From Flavobacterium aquiphilum (GTDB lineage: Bacteria; Bacteroidota; Bacteroidia; Flavobacteriales; Flavobacteriaceae), in contig NZ_CP114288.1 of NCBI RefSeq assembly GCF_027111335.1, forward strand, positions 2,728,001-2,792,000: a stretch of DNA of 64,000 nt. The letters run 5' to 3'. Positions 16,765 through 25,027 of the stretch are shown here, in pieces. Under the pieces are notes generated by a model that ran no database searches, was not told the origin of the DNA, and was given only the letters and a program-made list of their open reading frames with translations. Within the stretch, counting starts at the first letter, position 1. The number at the start of each line of letters is the position of its first letter. A program made the translations under genes and the position numbers.

Positions 16765-17346
16765 TTATAGCTTCAGGAAATTTCCAAGGATTTGCTCGCC
16801 AACATCACCGCTTTTTTCGGGGTGAAATTGCGTTCCGTAGAAATTGTTATTTTCCAGAGCCGACGAATATTCAACGTCATAATCAGTGGTTGCAATGGTT
16901 TCTTTGCAAATAGGCGCATAAAAACTATGAACCAAATACATATATTCCTTTTCGGCCACATCTTTGAACAAATCCGATTTTAGGTTGTAAATGATATTCC
17001 ACCCCATTTGAGGCACTTTTACTTTTGGCGAAAATTTAATAACATCTACATCAAAGATTCCCAAACCTTCTGTGTTTCCTTCTTCAGAACGGTTACACAT
17101 CAACTGCATTCCCAAACAAATCCCCAAAACAGGCTGTTGTAGCGTCGGAATCAAAGTGTCTAATCCACTTTTTTTGAGCATCATCATGGCATAACTCGCC
17201 TCTCCCACTCCGGGAAAAATCACTTTGTCTGCCGCTTTTATTTCCTCAGGATCATTACTCAAAACGGCTTTGAATCCCAATCTCTCGATGGCAAACATAA
17301 TGCTTTGGATATTTCCTGCTCCGTAATTTATGATTACTATTTTCAT
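16765..17346 (-). CDS. hisH: Imidazole glycerol phosphate synthase, glutaminase subunit
   Basis: A 193-residue class I glutamine amidotransferase. The N-terminus IVIINYGAGNIQS is diagnostic. The nucleophile Cys lies in GICLGMQL (near residue 77), and the catalytic His-Glu pair in FHPEKSG near the C-terminus. It feeds ammonia to HisF. It follows the NTF2-like gene by 5 bp on the same strand, so translation is probably coupled. Confidence 0.95.
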   Translation of the reverse strand: MKIVIINYGAGNIQSIMFAIERLGFKAVLSNDPEEIKAADKVIFPGVGEASYAMMMLKKSGLDTLIPTLQQPVLGICLGMQLMCNRSEEGNTEGLGIFDVDVIKFSPKVKVPQMGWNIIYNLKSDLFKDVAEKEYMYLVHSFYAPICKETIATTDYDVEYSSALENNNFYGTQFHPEKSGDVGEQILGNFLKL

Positions 17347-17351
17347 TTTTC

Positions 17352-17699
17352 TTAATTAGTATAATGCGCTATCATTTTGTTTACCAATCCTTTATCATTG
17401 AAAAACATAACTTCAATTGCCATTTTTCCCATAATAGATTTGTAATATAAAGCGACTGAATTGACGCCAGATGTAATTTCAATCAGCTCAAAATGTAAAT
17501 CAGGAAATTTAGTTAAAGCCTTATTCCAATAATCTTTAACCAAGGCTTTTCCAACAAGAGAACCGCTTTCAATTCCTCCGGCCAATTTTATCATTGGAGT
17601 AGTAATTTCGATGTCTTCTGAATAATGATTTAAAATATCATCTAAATCGTGAGAATTCCAAGATTCAATCCATTCTGAAGCAAATTTTTGAGCATCCAT
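17352..17699 (-). CDS. NTF2-like / SnoaL-type domain protein in his operon
   Basis: A 115-residue cone-shaped-fold protein of the NTF2 superfamily: FASEWIESWNSHDLDDILNHYSEDI at the start, a central glycine loop (SLVGKALVKDYW) and a last strand FFNDKGLVNKMIAHY. Stand-alone members bind small ligands or have isomerase or hydrolase roles; none is known in histidine synthesis. It lies 11 bp after hisB and 5 bp before hisH, so it must be co-transcribed. Its role there is unknown. Confidence 0.8.
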   Translation of the reverse strand: MDAQKFASEWIESWNSHDLDDILNHYSEDIEITTPMIKLAGGIESGSLVGKALVKDYWNKALTKFPDLHFELIEITSGVNSVALYYKSIMGKMAIEVMFFNDKGLVNKMIAHYTN

Positions 17700-17710
17700 A
17701 ATTGGTAGTA

Positions 17711-18847
17711 TTAAAGCATTCCTTTTGTTGAAGGCAAAATCATTTTCTCGGTATCACGTTTTACGGCTACTTTAATTGCTTTCGCAAAAGCTTTAAAAAT
17801 AGCTTCGATTTTGTGATGTTCGTTCGTCCCCTCTGCTTTGATGTTGATATTCGCTTTTGCTCCATCAGAGAAAGATTTAAAGAAATGATAAAACATTTCC
17901 GTTGGCATTTTACCTACCATTTCGCGTTTGAATTCGGTTTCCCAAACCAGCCAGTTTCTACCACCAAAATCAATCGCTACTTGAGATAAGCAGTCGTCCA
18001 TTGGCAAACAGAAGCCATAACGCTCAATTCCTAATTTGTTTCCTAAAGCTTTCGCAAAAACTTCTCCCAAAGCAATTGCTGTGTCTTCGATCGTATGGTG
18101 TTCATCAACTTCAAGGTCGCCTTTTACCAAAATCTCCAAGTCCATTTGTCCGTGGCGTGCAATTTGGTCAAGCATGTGGTCAAAAAAGGCAATTCCCGTT
18201 TCGATTTTGCTTTTTCCTGTTCCGTCCAAGTTCAGGTTGATGTAAATATCTGTCTCGTTTGTTTTTCTTGAAATCGATGCCGAACGCGCTTCTAGTTTTA
18301 AAAACTCGTAAATCACTTTCCAATCGGTAGAATGCAAGACAATGATTTCGTCTAATTCTTCTTTTTTGCTTGAGATTTCAGCGATTCCCAAATCATCTTC
18401 CGATTTCAGGAAAATAGCTTTTGCGCCTAGGTTTTTAGCCAATTCCACATCGGTAATGCGATCGCCTAAAACAAATGAGTTGGCCAAATCGTATTCAGGA
18501 TTGTCAATGTATTTTTTCAACATTCCGGTTCTTGGCTTGCGTGTAGGCGCATTGTCTTCAGGGAAAGAACGATCTATAAAAATATCATCAAAAAGAACTC
18601 CTTCGTTTTCAAAAGCTCTTAAAATAAAGTTTTGTGTTGGCCAAAAAGTATCTTCCGGAAAACTATCGGTTCCCAAACCATCCTGATTGGTAACCATAAC
18701 CAATTCGTAATCCATTTCTTTGGCGATTTTTGCCAAATACTGAAATGCTTTTGGGTAAAATTCCAGTTTTTCTAAACTATCTAATTGATATCCTTCCGGT
18801 TCCAATACAATCGTTCCGTCACGATCTATAAAAAGTACTTTCTTCAT
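17711..18847 (-). CDS. hisB: Bifunctional histidinol-phosphatase / imidazoleglycerol-phosphate dehydratase
   Basis: A 378-residue fusion. The N-terminal HAD phosphatase (about 1-165) has the nucleophile motif FIDRDGT (residues 6-12) and [10 protein letters not shown]. The C-terminal dehydratase (about 185-378) has both metal-binding motifs: DEHHTIED and NEHHKIEA. It performs steps 6 and 8. The fused form is as in E. coli. It is followed closely by the NTF2-like gene. Confidence 0.95.
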   Translation of the reverse strand: MKKVLFIDRDGTIVLEPEGYQLDSLEKLEFYPKAFQYLAKIAKEMDYELVMVTNQDGLGTDSFPEDTFWPTQNFILRAFENEGVLFDDIFIDRSFPEDNAPTRKPRTGMLKKYIDNPEYDLANSFVLGDRITDVELAKNLGAKAIFLKSEDDLGIAEISSKKEELDEIIVLHSTDWKVIYEFLKLEARSASISRKTNETDIYINLNLDGTGKSKIETGIAFFDHMLDQIARHGQMDLEILVKGDLEVDEHHTIEDTAIALGEVFAKALGNKLGIERYGFCLPMDDCLSQVAIDFGGRNWLVWETEFKREMVGKMPTEMFYHFFKSFSDGAKANINIKAEGTNEHHKIEAIFKAFAKAIKVAVKRDTEKMILPSTKGML

Positions 18848-18888
18848 TTTTATTTATTTTTAGCTCACGCTAATTTAATTTCTTTCTT

Positions 18889-19311
18889 TTATAGGATTAC
18901 TCTATTATTTTCTTTAACTATTTGTTTCATAAAATATAAATTGGCTAAGGTCATAATTAATATACTTGAAATCCAAAAATAAAATCCTTCATTGTAATTT
19001 GAAAATTGAATTTCATTTTTAAAAAAATCATAAATAACAAAAAACAAACAGAAAAACAATGATAAGGCGCTATATTTTAAAGTAATTTTATTTTTTTTAA
19101 AATTGACCCAAGACATTATTAGCATCGGATTAGCAAGCCAAGCAATTGAAATAATATTACCTTTTAAAATCCCAAACCATCCAAAAACAAAAATTTCCCA
19201 CCCTTTAGTATACTCTCTGTAATTTGGAGAATGAAAAAAAACAGCCTGATTTAATGATATTAAGAAACATACTATACTTAATAGAACTATATATTTATTA
19301 TTAATAGTCAT
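18889..19311 (-). CDS. Hypothetical membrane protein in his operon (140 aa)
   Basis: The protein has four predicted transmembrane segments (about 6-22, 43-66, 79-97 and 108-128), with loops rich in Asn, Lys and Tyr. I do not recognise a family. It lies between hisC and hisB, 22 bp downstream of hisC, so it is likely in the his transcript. Codon composition looks more AT-rich than its his neighbours (runs of Lys, Asn, Ile, Phe), which could mean a later acquisition. Confidence 0.6.
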   Translation of the reverse strand: MTINNKYIVLLSIVCFLISLNQAVFFHSPNYREYTKGWEIFVFGWFGILKGNIISIAWLANPMLIMSWVNFKKNKITLKYSALSLFFCLFFVIYDFFKNEIQFSNYNEGFYFWISSILIMTLANLYFMKQIVKENNRVIL

Positions 19312-19333
19312 TTAATAAAATTTTCTTCATTTT

Positions 19334-20374
19334 TTAAGCTTTTAATGCTTCAATTAATTTTTTATTTTCTTCTTCGGTTCCAATAGTCAGACGTAAGGTG
19401 TTTTCACATAACGGTTGTGTTGTCCTATTACGGATAACGATTCCTTTGGCGATCAAATCATCGTATCTTTTATTCGCGTCATCCACTTTTATCAAGATAA
19501 AATTAGCCTCAGTCGGATAGATTTTTTCAACATATTTTATGTCAAGTAAAACTTTAAGTAATTCTTCTCTTTGCTCAATAATAGAAGCTATTTCGTGTTT
19601 TATTGCGTTGGTATCATCCAGTCGTGCTAAAGCTCTTTTTTGCGTCAGTTCATTGACGTTATAAGGAGGTTTTATTTTGTTTAAAATAGCAATTATTTCT
19701 TTTGAAGCATAGCAAATTCCCAAACGGATTCCTGCTAATCCATAAGCTTTTGACAGCGTTTGAGTGATAATCAAATTTGGGTATTGATCCATTTTTTTCA
19801 ACCAGCTTTCTTTGTCTGAAAAATCTATATACGCTTCATCAATCACAATTAACTTTTTAAAATTTTCCAATAATGCAGTCACACTTTCTTCCGAAAAAGA
19901 ATTTCCTGTTGGGTTATTTGGCGAACATAAAAATATAATTTTGGTGTTGTTGTCAACTGCTTGAAAAATTTTCTCAATTTGAGGTTGAAAATCGGTTGAA
20001 AGCAATACTTCTCTATTCTCAACCGCATTGATATTTGCCAAAACACCATACATTCCGTAAGTGGGCGGTAAAGAGATTACATTATCCACTTTTGGTTCGC
20101 AAAAAGCTCTGAAAATCAAATCCAACACTTCGTCACTGCCGTTTCCTAAAAGCATTTGGTCTTGACTTACACCGTGTTGTTTTGCTAAAATACTTTTTAC
20201 AGAAGCCTGTTGTGGGTCGGGATAACGGTTTACTCCGCTATTGTACGGATTTTCATTGGCATCCAAAAAAACCATATCGGCGGTATCAAAATCCTCAAAT
20301 TCATCCCTTGCAGACGAATAAGGCTTTAAAACTTTAACGTTATCACGTGTTATTGTATTTATATCGAAAGTCAT
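19334..20374 (-). CDS. hisC: Histidinol-phosphate aminotransferase
   Basis: A 346-residue PLP-dependent class I/II aminotransferase. Visible are the N-terminal LDANENPYN substrate region, GNGSDEVLD, the CSPNNPTGN motif, the VIDEAYIDF strand with the PLP-contacting Asp and Tyr, and the PLP lysine in TQTLSKAYGLAGIRLG (near residue 208). It converts imidazole-acetol phosphate to histidinol phosphate. The spacer to hisD (128 bp) holds an imperfect inverted repeat (AGAAAATAGA-type). Confidence 0.95.
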   Translation of the reverse strand: MTFDINTITRDNVKVLKPYSSARDEFEDFDTADMVFLDANENPYNSGVNRYPDPQQASVKSILAKQHGVSQDQMLLGNGSDEVLDLIFRAFCEPKVDNVISLPPTYGMYGVLANINAVENREVLLSTDFQPQIEKIFQAVDNNTKIIFLCSPNNPTGNSFSEESVTALLENFKKLIVIDEAYIDFSDKESWLKKMDQYPNLIITQTLSKAYGLAGIRLGICYASKEIIAILNKIKPPYNVNELTQKRALARLDDTNAIKHEIASIIEQREELLKVLLDIKYVEKIYPTEANFILIKVDDANKRYDDLIAKGIVIRNRTTQPLCENTLRLTIGTEEENKKLIEALKA

Positions 20375-20502
20375 TTTTTATATTTTTTAAAAAGAAAATA
20401 GATGATAGAGTATAGAAAATAGACTTTTTTGCTTGTGGTTAATTCTTTGTTTTAAAGTCTTTATTCTGAAATCTATGCTCTTTATTCTATTTTCTTAAAA
20501 TT

Positions 20503-21783
20503 CTATTTTTTATTTAATCGCAATGTTACGGCATTTTTATGCGCTTGCAATCCCTCGGCTTCAGCCATTATTTCAATCGCTTTTCCAATGTTTTGAATAC
20601 CTTTTTCGGATATTTTTTGGAAAGTCATCGATTTGGTAAAACTATCAAGGTTTACACCGCTGTAATTTTTGGCATAACCATTTGTTGGCAAGGTATGATT
20701 CGTTCCTGATGCGTAATCTCCTGCACTTTCCGGAGTGTAGTTTCCGATGAAAACAGAACCTGCGTTGGCAATATTATCTACATAGAAAGCTTCGTCTTTG
20801 GTACAAATGATAAAATGTTCAGGGCCGTATTCATTGATTAATTCTAAAGCGATGGCATCATTTTCAACAAAAATCAATTTGGAATTGGCGATAGCTTTTT
20901 CTGCGATAGCTTTTCGAGGTAAAGCATCCATTTGTGATTGGATTTCTTTTTCAACCTCATCGATCAATGTTTTTGAAGTCGAAACCAAAATTACCTGACT
21001 GTCAGTTCCATGCTCGGCTTGAGAAAGTAAGTCGGATGCAACGAATGCAGGAACGGCACTATCATCGGCAACAATCAACAATTCTGAAGGCCCCGCCGGC
21101 ATATCAATTGCAACACCGAATTGAGTAGCTAATTGTTTGGCAACAGTCACAAATTGGTTTCCTGGGCCAAATATTTTATACACTTTTGGAATACTAACAG
21201 TACCAAAAGTCATTCCGGCAATAGCTTGAATTCCTCCCACTTTCAGAATTTTGGTCACACCGCATAAGTAAGCAGCGTATAAAATGGCTGGATTGATGTT
21301 TCCATTTTTGTCCGGAGGCGAACATAATACAATTTCGCTGCAACCTGCAAGATTAGCCGGTACCGCAAGCATTAACACTGTAGAAAACAAAGGAGCAGTT
21401 CCGCCGGGAATGTATAAACCAATTTTTTGGATTGGTCTTTTTTCCTGCCAACAGCTTACACCTTCAATTGTTTCAACAGTTACGCGATTTGTTTTTTGTG
21501 CAGCGTGGAATTTTTCAATATTTGATTTTGCCAATTGAATGGCTTCTTTCAATTCTTTGGAAATAGTTGCAATTGCCGTGGCTATTTCGGTTTGTGAAAC
21601 TTCCAAATCAGGAACAGAAACCCCATCGAAAAGAGAAGTATATTTTGCTACTGCAAAATCCCCTTTGGATTGTACTTCCTTGAAAATCCCTTTTACGGTT
21701 GCTTCAATGTCATCAACTGTTTTAGTTGGCCTTTCTAAAATTGATGACCAGGTTTCTGGTTTTGGGTTATATATTTTGTTCAT
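20503..21783 (-). CDS. hisD: Histidinol dehydrogenase
   Basis: A 426-residue zinc enzyme doing the last two oxidations to histidine. Family landmarks include CWQEKRPIQKIGLYIPGG, the NAD loop region FGPGNQFV, the GPSELLIVAD strand, the zinc/substrate region LSQAEHGTDSQV (Gln and His), and YGPEHFI with catalytic Glu-His. Length is normal. It lies 56 bp downstream of hisG. Confidence 0.96.
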   Translation of the reverse strand: MNKIYNPKPETWSSILERPTKTVDDIEATVKGIFKEVQSKGDFAVAKYTSLFDGVSVPDLEVSQTEIATAIATISKELKEAIQLAKSNIEKFHAAQKTNRVTVETIEGVSCWQEKRPIQKIGLYIPGGTAPLFSTVLMLAVPANLAGCSEIVLCSPPDKNGNINPAILYAAYLCGVTKILKVGGIQAIAGMTFGTVSIPKVYKIFGPGNQFVTVAKQLATQFGVAIDMPAGPSELLIVADDSAVPAFVASDLLSQAEHGTDSQVILVSTSKTLIDEVEKEIQSQMDALPRKAIAEKAIANSKLIFVENDAIALELINEYGPEHFIICTKDEAFYVDNIANAGSVFIGNYTPESAGDYASGTNHTLPTNGYAKNYSGVNLDSFTKSMTFQKISEKGIQNIGKAIEIMAEAEGLQAHKNAVTLRLNKK

Positions 21784-21839
21784 TTTATTAAAGATTTTGA
21801 TTGTAATGATTTCTAATTTATAACTTCTGAAATCAAACT

Positions 21840-22697
21840 TTACAATACCATTTTTTCAATAGGACACACTAAAATTCCCTCAGCTCCGGCCTCTTTCAGT
21901 TTGTCGATTACTTCCCAAAAAGTATCCTTGTCAATTACAGAGTGTACACTGCTCCATCCTTCCTGAGCTAGAGGCAAAACAGTTAAACTTCTTAAAACGG
22001 GAAGAATTTTTCCAACCGCATCAATTTTATCATTTGGAACGTTCATCAAAATATATCTTGATTTACGGGCTCTTAAAACTGATTCGATTCGGAATTTTAA
22101 AGTATCAATCAATTTTTGATTTTCTTCACTTATTTTTGGGGAAACAGCCAAAACTGCTTCACTTTTAAGGATAACTTCAACTTCTTTCAGGTTGTTTTTA
22201 AACAAAGTACTACCACTGGATACAATATCTACAATAGCATCTGCAAGACCAATATTTGGCGCAATTTCAACCGATCCCGAAATTTGGTGAATATCAACCG
22301 TCATTCCATTCGAAGCGAAATAATTCACAACTGTATTAGGATAAGAAGTGGCGATACGCAATCCGTCCAAATCTTTTAACGAATTGTATTCAAAAGTTTT
22401 TGGAACGGCTACGGACACTTTGCATTTAGAAAATCCTAATTTTTGTGCTACTTCGATTCCTTTACCTTTTTCAACCAAAAGATTATCTCCAACAATCGCA
22501 GCATCTACAACACCATCAATTAAATATTGTGGAATGTCCGAATTTCTAAGGAATAAAACTTCCAAAGGAAAATTAGTAGCTTCGGCTTTCAATTGGTCGT
22601 TCCCATTGTCTATGGAAATACCACAATCTTTTAGAATTTGAATGCTGTCTTCGTTTAAACGTCCCGATTTTTGGATTGCAATTTTAAGTGTACTCAT
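21840..22697 (-). CDS. hisG: ATP phosphoribosyltransferase (long form)
   Basis: A 285-residue long-form HisG catalysing the first committed step. The N-terminal catalytic domain has KIAIQKSGRLNEDS, FLRNSDIPQYLIDG and the PRPP-binding motif IVDIVSSGSTLFKNNL. The C-terminal about 75 residues (KSRYILMNVPNDKIDAVG...EGILVCPIEKMVL) form the ACT-like domain that binds histidine for feedback inhibition, so no HisZ is needed. It is the first structural gene of the operon, 55 bp downstream of the attenuator. Confidence 0.96.
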   Translation of the reverse strand: MSTLKIAIQKSGRLNEDSIQILKDCGISIDNGNDQLKAEATNFPLEVLFLRNSDIPQYLIDGVVDAAIVGDNLLVEKGKGIEVAQKLGFSKCKVSVAVPKTFEYNSLKDLDGLRIATSYPNTVVNYFASNGMTVDIHQISGSVEIAPNIGLADAIVDIVSSGSTLFKNNLKEVEVILKSEAVLAVSPKISEENQKLIDTLKFRIESVLRARKSRYILMNVPNDKIDAVGKILPVLRSLTVLPLAQEGWSSVHSVIDKDTFWEVIDKLKEAGAEGILVCPIEKMVL

Positions 22698-22751
22698 TTG
22701 TTGTTTTTTAGTTTGTAGTTTAAATTAATGTTTGAGTACAAAGAATTAGGT

Positions 22752-22786
22752 AATAAAAAACCCGTTTGATGTACTCAAACGGGTTT
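22752..22786 (-). terminator. Transcription attenuator of the his operon
   Basis: AAACCCGTTTGA (22758-22769) and TCAAACGGGTTT (22775-22786) form a perfect 12-bp stem with a 5-nt loop. On the minus strand a U run follows (UUUUUUAUU). It lies between the hisL leader peptide and hisG, so it acts on transcription entering the operon. It is predicted to form when histidyl-tRNA is plentiful. Confidence 0.85.
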
Positions 22787-22813
22787 AGATTATTGTGAAT
22801 TACACGCATACCA

Positions 22814-22873
22814 TTAACACATCGCTTGAGAGCAATAATGAGAATGATGATGATGCAATTGAATTGATAACAT
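22814..22873 (-). CDS. hisL: Histidine operon leader peptide (19 aa)
   Basis: The frame encodes MLSIQLHHHHSHYCSQAMC followed by a stop: four consecutive His codons, then Ser and a fifth His. It starts about 30 nt downstream of a consensus promoter and ends 28 bp before the attenuator stem. Ribosome stalling at the His codons under histidine shortage would change leader RNA folding and let transcription continue into hisG. Short length hides it from gene finders, but His content, position and the attenuator make it convincing. Confidence 0.88.
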   Translation of the reverse strand: MLSIQLHHHHSHYCSQAMC

Positions 22874-22909
22874 AACTTTAAAAAATTAGATAACTCTTTG
22901 TTTCTTTTG

Positions 22910-22941
22910 CAAAGATAGAGGATAAATTAATTACAATCCAA
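22910..22941 (-). promoter_or_regulatory. his operon promoter
   Basis: The minus strand reads TTGG (22938-22941), 20 bp spacer, TATCTTTG (22910-22917), a full match to the Bacteroidetes -33/-7 pattern. The predicted start is about 30 nt upstream of hisL. Confidence 0.65.
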
Positions 22942-23040
22942 TTTTTATTTTAACGTTTCACTAATTATTTGTTAAATTAAAAAACGTATTAATTGTTAGA
23001 AAGCGAATTGATTTCAGGTGAAATTTTGAACTTAAAATAT

Positions 23041-23087
23041 GAAACACCCACCAAAACTGCTTTTTATGCAGTTGTTAATGGGTGTTC
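23041..23087 (-). terminator. Hairpin downstream of pckA, probable terminator
   Basis: An outer stem, ACACCCA / TGGGTGT, and an inner stem, AACTGC (23055-23060) / GCAGTT (23068-23073), give a two-part hairpin 32 bp after the pckA stop. The U tract is weak, so termination may be partial. Confidence 0.5.
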
Positions 23088-23118
23088 AACCAACCTTAAA
23101 ATAATTATTAATAATCTA

Positions 23119-24738
23119 CTAATTTAGAACAGCTTCCAAAGTAGGTCCAGCTGCAACTAAACGTTTTCCTTCATCAGTATCGGTATATTGTTCGAAATTT
23201 TGAATGTAACGTGCAGATAGGTCTTTTGCTTTGCGTTCCCATTCTTCTTCGTTTTTATAAGTATCTCTTGGGTCTAAGATTCCAGCGCTTACATTTGGCA
23301 ATTTTGTTGGAACTGTCAAATTCAAGAATGGAATTGTTTTAGTTTCCGCAGTTTCGATTTCACCACTGATGATTGCATCGATGATAGCTCTTGTGTTTTT
23401 AAGAGAGATTCTTTTTCCAGTACCGTTCCAACCTGTGTTTACCAAGTAAGCTTTAGCTCCGTGTTCTTTCATTTTTCCAATCAATGTTTTAGAATACATA
23501 GTTGGGTGCAATGTTAAGAAAGCTTCACCAAATGCAGGAGAGAATGATGGAAGCGGTTCAGTGATTCCTCTTTCTGTACCAGCTAATTTTGAAGTGTATC
23601 CGCATAAGAAGTGGTATTGTGCTTGATCCTCGTCTAAGATTGATACCGGAGGCAATACTCCAAATGCATCGGCAGAAAGATAAATGATTTTGCTCGCGTG
23701 TCCTGCTTTGGACGGCAACACTATTTTATTGATATGGTAAATTGGATATGAAACTCTTGAGTTTTCAGTGATTGAGTGATCGGAGTAGTCGATTTCACCG
23801 TATTCGTCAACAATTACATTTTCTAATAAGGCATCTCTTTTGATAGCTCTCCAGATGTCTGGTTCGTTTTCTTCAGATAAATCAATTACTTTAGCATAAC
23901 AACCTCCTTCATAGTTGAACACGCCGTGGTCATCCCATCCATGCTCGTCATCACCAATCAAGAATCTTTTTGGATCGGCAGAAAGTGTAGTTTTTCCAGT
24001 TCCTGAAAGTCCGAAGAATACTGCAACATCTCCTTTTTCACCTACGTTAGCAGAACAGTGCATGGAAGCCATTCCTTTTAGAGGCAAATAATAGTTCATC
24101 ATGGAGAACATTCCTTTTTTCATTTCACCACCATACCAAGTTCCTCCAATAAGCTGAATTCTTTCAGTAAGATTGAAAACCACAAAGTTTTCTGAGTTTA
24201 ATCCTTGTTCTCTCCAGTTTGGATTTACAGTTTTGGAACCGTTCATTACAATGAAATCAGGTTGTCCAAAGTTTTCCAATTCGTAATTTGAAGGGCGGAT
24301 GAACATATTGGTTACAAAATGTGCTTGCCAAGCCACTTCCATTACAAAACGAACTTTAAGTCTTGTGTCAGGATTTGTTCCGCAAAATGCATCAACTACG
24401 TATAATTTTGGAGAAGTAGAAAGTTGTTTTAGAACTAATCCTTTTAAATCATCATAAATAGCTTGGCTTGTTGGAAAGTTTACTTTGTCATCCCAGTAGA
24501 TGGTATCTCTTGTAACTGTATCTTTTACGATATATCTGTCTTTTGGTGAACGACCAGTGAAAACTCCAGTTTTTACAGCTACTGCACCTGTATCTGTCAA
24601 AGCCCCTTTTTCATATCCTTTTCTTTTATTAGAAACTTCGGCTTGGAATAATTCTTCGTAGGAAGGGTTATATACAACTTCATGGTACCCTGTGATTCCT
24701 AAATTGTGCAATTCCTGAATAATTTTGATGTTTTTCAT
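23119..24738 (-). CDS. pckA: Phosphoenolpyruvate carboxykinase (ATP)
   Basis: A 539-residue enzyme converting oxaloacetate and ATP to PEP and CO2 for gluconeogenesis. The kinase-1a P-loop is [11 protein letters not shown], the Mg-binding kinase-2 motif is [10 protein letters not shown], and the PEPCK-specific region [18 protein letters not shown] is intact. The N-terminal RSPKDRYIV and C-terminal [17 protein letters not shown] are family signatures of the ATP-dependent class. The ATG at 24738 fits the family length. Upstream lie a -7 element and an inverted repeat that could be a catabolite-type operator. Confidence 0.96.
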   Translation of the reverse strand: MKNIKIIQELHNLGITGYHEVVYNPSYEELFQAEVSNKRKGYEKGALTDTGAVAVKTGVFTGRSPKDRYIVKDTVTRDTIYWDDKVNFPTSQAIYDDLKGLVLKQLSTSPKLYVVDAFCGTNPDTRLKVRFVMEVAWQAHFVTNMFIRPSNYELENFGQPDFIVMNGSKTVNPNWREQGLNSENFVVFNLTERIQLIGGTWYGGEMKKGMFSMMNYYLPLKGMASMHCSANVGEKGDVAVFFGLSGTGKTTLSADPKRFLIGDDEHGWDDHGVFNYEGGCYAKVIDLSEENEPDIWRAIKRDALLENVIVDEYGEIDYSDHSITENSRVSYPIYHINKIVLPSKAGHASKIIYLSADAFGVLPPVSILDEDQAQYHFLCGYTSKLAGTERGITEPLPSFSPAFGEAFLTLHPTMYSKTLIGKMKEHGAKAYLVNTGWNGTGKRISLKNTRAIIDAIISGEIETAETKTIPFLNLTVPTKLPNVSAGILDPRDTYKNEEEWERKAKDLSARYIQNFEQYTDTDEGKRLVAAGPTLEAVLN

Positions 24739-24779
24739 GATTTTTTTTGTTTATGTGTTTTTTTGTGTTTTTTCTACTT

Positions 24780-24847
24780 CAAAAGTACTTTAACAAATAA
24801 AAAAAAAAGCTGATTTTTATCATGTTTGCAAGAAAAGTTGCGCAAAC
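24780..24847 (-). promoter_or_regulatory. pckA promoter region with candidate operator
   Basis: The minus strand has TACTTTTG (24780-24787), a -7 match, 42 bp upstream of the ATG. Further upstream, GTTTGC (24824-24829) and GCAAAC (24842-24847) form an inverted repeat with a 12-bp spacer, and TTGCGCAA lies inside the region. The location suits a regulator of gluconeogenesis, but no such factor is encoded here. Confidence 0.4.
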
Positions 24848-25027
24848 GTTTTCGTCTTTTTTCCTTGTTTTACAAGGGTTTGCAGGATTCCTTTATCTTT
24901 AAATGAATTGGCTAGAGAAACGATATAATTGTATGAAGTAAAATCACACAAATCTGATTTTTGTCATATAAAATTACTAAAAAAATTAATTCATTTACTG
25001 TATTATTCACAGTTAAAATATATCAAT

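Noticed and set aside
22801..22900. ATGATGATG run as a microsatellite
   Set aside because: On the minus strand it is the run of His codons (CAT) of the hisL leader, which explains it.
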